A stretch of 7,416 nucleotides of DNA from Deltaproteobacteria bacterium (GTDB lineage Bacteria > Myxococcota_A > SURF-8), in the NCBI GenBank assembly GCA_029570245.1, contig JAKQSH010000211.1, forward strand, positions 1 to 7,416, written 5' to 3'. A program made the translations under genes and the position numbers. Positions 6,997-7,416 of this stretch are shown piece by piece (position 1 is the first letter of the stretch; every line of letters starts with the position of its first letter). Below the pieces are notes generated by a model. That model was given only the letters and a program-made list of their open reading frames with translations. It had not been told where the DNA came from and ran no database searches.

Positions 6997-7416
6997 TCAA
7001 GCGAAATATGTTTTTTCGCCAGTTTGATGAAGTCCAGCTTGCGGCTGAAGAAGCGCCTTCAGCGGTACGTTCAATGCGCTGAGAGTTGAACGGCTGAGTT
7101 CCGATTCTTTTACGTCCGAGTCTTTAAAACGCGCGATGGAGTCGGCGATGTCCGAAAGCGAGGATGAGTGATCTTCAAGCACGTCGATGAGATAACTGAC
7201 CTTGTTTTCTTTTATCCATTTGTTGAAGAAAGCGAAAACCTGCGAGTCGCTGATGTGTTTCGAGGCCAGTTCCATAATGCGTTCGGATATCTCGAAATTC
7301 ATCTGCATGGCGCGTGTTTTTATGGGGCGGTTTATTCCTTCGTGCTGTCCGCGCGTCTGCTGAATAACATACATTCCACCTATCTGTTCCAGCAGCTTTT
7401 TTGCATCTTCAATGCC
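6997..7416 (-). CDS. N-terminal part of the same PEP/pyruvate-binding protein, cut off by a frame disruption (partial)
   Basis: This frame is open from the window end, which cuts its 5' end, to a stop at 6997-6999. About 120 codons (7416-7057) belong to the protein. They encode a charged, probably helical segment with IGGMYVIQQTRGQHEGINRP at the start, then NFEISERIMELASKHISDSQ. From memory of related proteins, this precedes the PEP/pyruvate-binding domain. The last 19 residues, after the lysine at 7059-7057, are out of frame: dropping one base there continues as RFFSRKLDFIKLAKKHISLD and runs into GGKSAGL. The in-frame ATG at 7374 is not a convincing start, because 14 sensible codons precede it and there is no ribosome binding site. 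Domain identity of this segment is not certain. Confidence 0.75.
   Translation of the reverse strand, partial: GIEDAKKLLEQIGGMYVIQQTRGQHEGINRPIKTRAMQMNFEISERIMELASKHISDSQVFAFFNKWIKENKVSYLIDVLEDHSSSLSDIADSIARFKDSDVKESELSRSTLSALNVPLKALLQPQAGLHQTGEKTYFA
7056..7057 (-). other. Frame disruption: one surplus base
   Basis: On the minus strand the upstream frame reads ctg aag gcg ctt ctt (7062-7048). Removing one G of the GG pair gives ctg aag cgc ttc ttc, that is LKRFF, and joins the two halves. The downstream frame has a stop at 7061-7059 just upstream of the join and no ATG, GTG or TTG between it and 6908, so separate translation of the downstream half is unlikely. No slippery heptamer or stop codon in the upstream frame suggests programmed shifting. 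Confidence 0.75.

Larger units (their letters stand above)
4755..7416 (-). pseudogene. Whole PEP/pyruvate-binding plus nucleotidyltransferase gene, frame-disrupted and 5'-partial
   Basis: The two overlapping minus-strand frames read as one gene when a single base near 7056-7057 is ignored. The corrected product has 886 visible residues: 120 before the disruption and 766 after it. Frame and composition are intact on both sides with no other lesion. That fits a recent mutation or a sequence error better than an old decayed gene. Whether the gene is really inactive is unresolved. Confidence 0.7.

Noticed and set aside
7047..7062. Programmed ribosomal frameshift
   Set aside because: There is no slippery sequence, no stop codon in the upstream frame at the site and no obvious stimulatory structure; mutation or sequence error is simpler.
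6808..7082. Plus-strand open frames opposite the PEP/pyruvate-binding gene, also seen opposite the ATPase gene
   Set aside because: They have no domain motifs or ribosome binding sites and are fully explained as antisense shadows of the strong minus-strand genes.

Overview
The window looks like chromosomal DNA of moderate GC content from a Gram-negative bacterium. The signs are a lipoprotein signal peptide, a secretion/pilus assembly ATPase and a membrane-anchored SGNH hydrolase. The PEP/pyruvate-binding plus nucleotidyltransferase protein and the SGNH protein with a GRNNTYN block resemble genes I associate with PVC-type or other deep-branching lineages (Lentisphaerota, Planctomycetota and similar). 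That placement is low-confidence inference. I see no mobile element, CRISPR array, tRNA or rRNA.

Layout. Positions 1-320 (minus) hold the N-terminal part of thiM, hydroxyethylthiazole kinase, cut by the window start. Positions 321-511 are a divergent intergenic region with a perfect 14-bp palindrome on the thiM side and a plausible promoter and strong ribosome binding site on the other. Positions 512-1138 (plus) encode a predicted lipoprotein of the YbhB/YbcL (PEBP) family. Positions 1177-2934 (minus) encode a complete GspE/PilB-type ATPase. Positions 2935-3164 are a divergent intergenic region with one good sigma70-like promoter facing each way. Positions 3165-4751 (plus) encode an anchored SGNH-hydrolase-like protein with a TTG start. 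From 4755 to the window end (minus) lies a large PEP/pyruvate-binding protein with a C-terminal nucleotidyltransferase domain. It is split by a one-base frame disruption at about 7056-7057, and its 5' end lies outside the window.

No two neighbouring genes form an obvious operon: strands alternate - + - + -. The genes therefore look like independent transcription units: thiamin salvage, an envelope PEBP lipoprotein, a type II secretion/type IV pilus motor, an envelope esterase-like protein and a nucleotide-binding enzyme or regulator. The ATPase appears without the usual gspF/pilC or pilT neighbours.

The most interesting item is the last gene. It joins a PEP-synthase-type ATP-grasp domain, a conserved middle region I cannot name, and a minimal nucleotidyltransferase, and it has none of the phosphohistidine or PEP-binding catalytic domains of PEP synthase. 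I do not see a clearly novel multi-gene system in this window.
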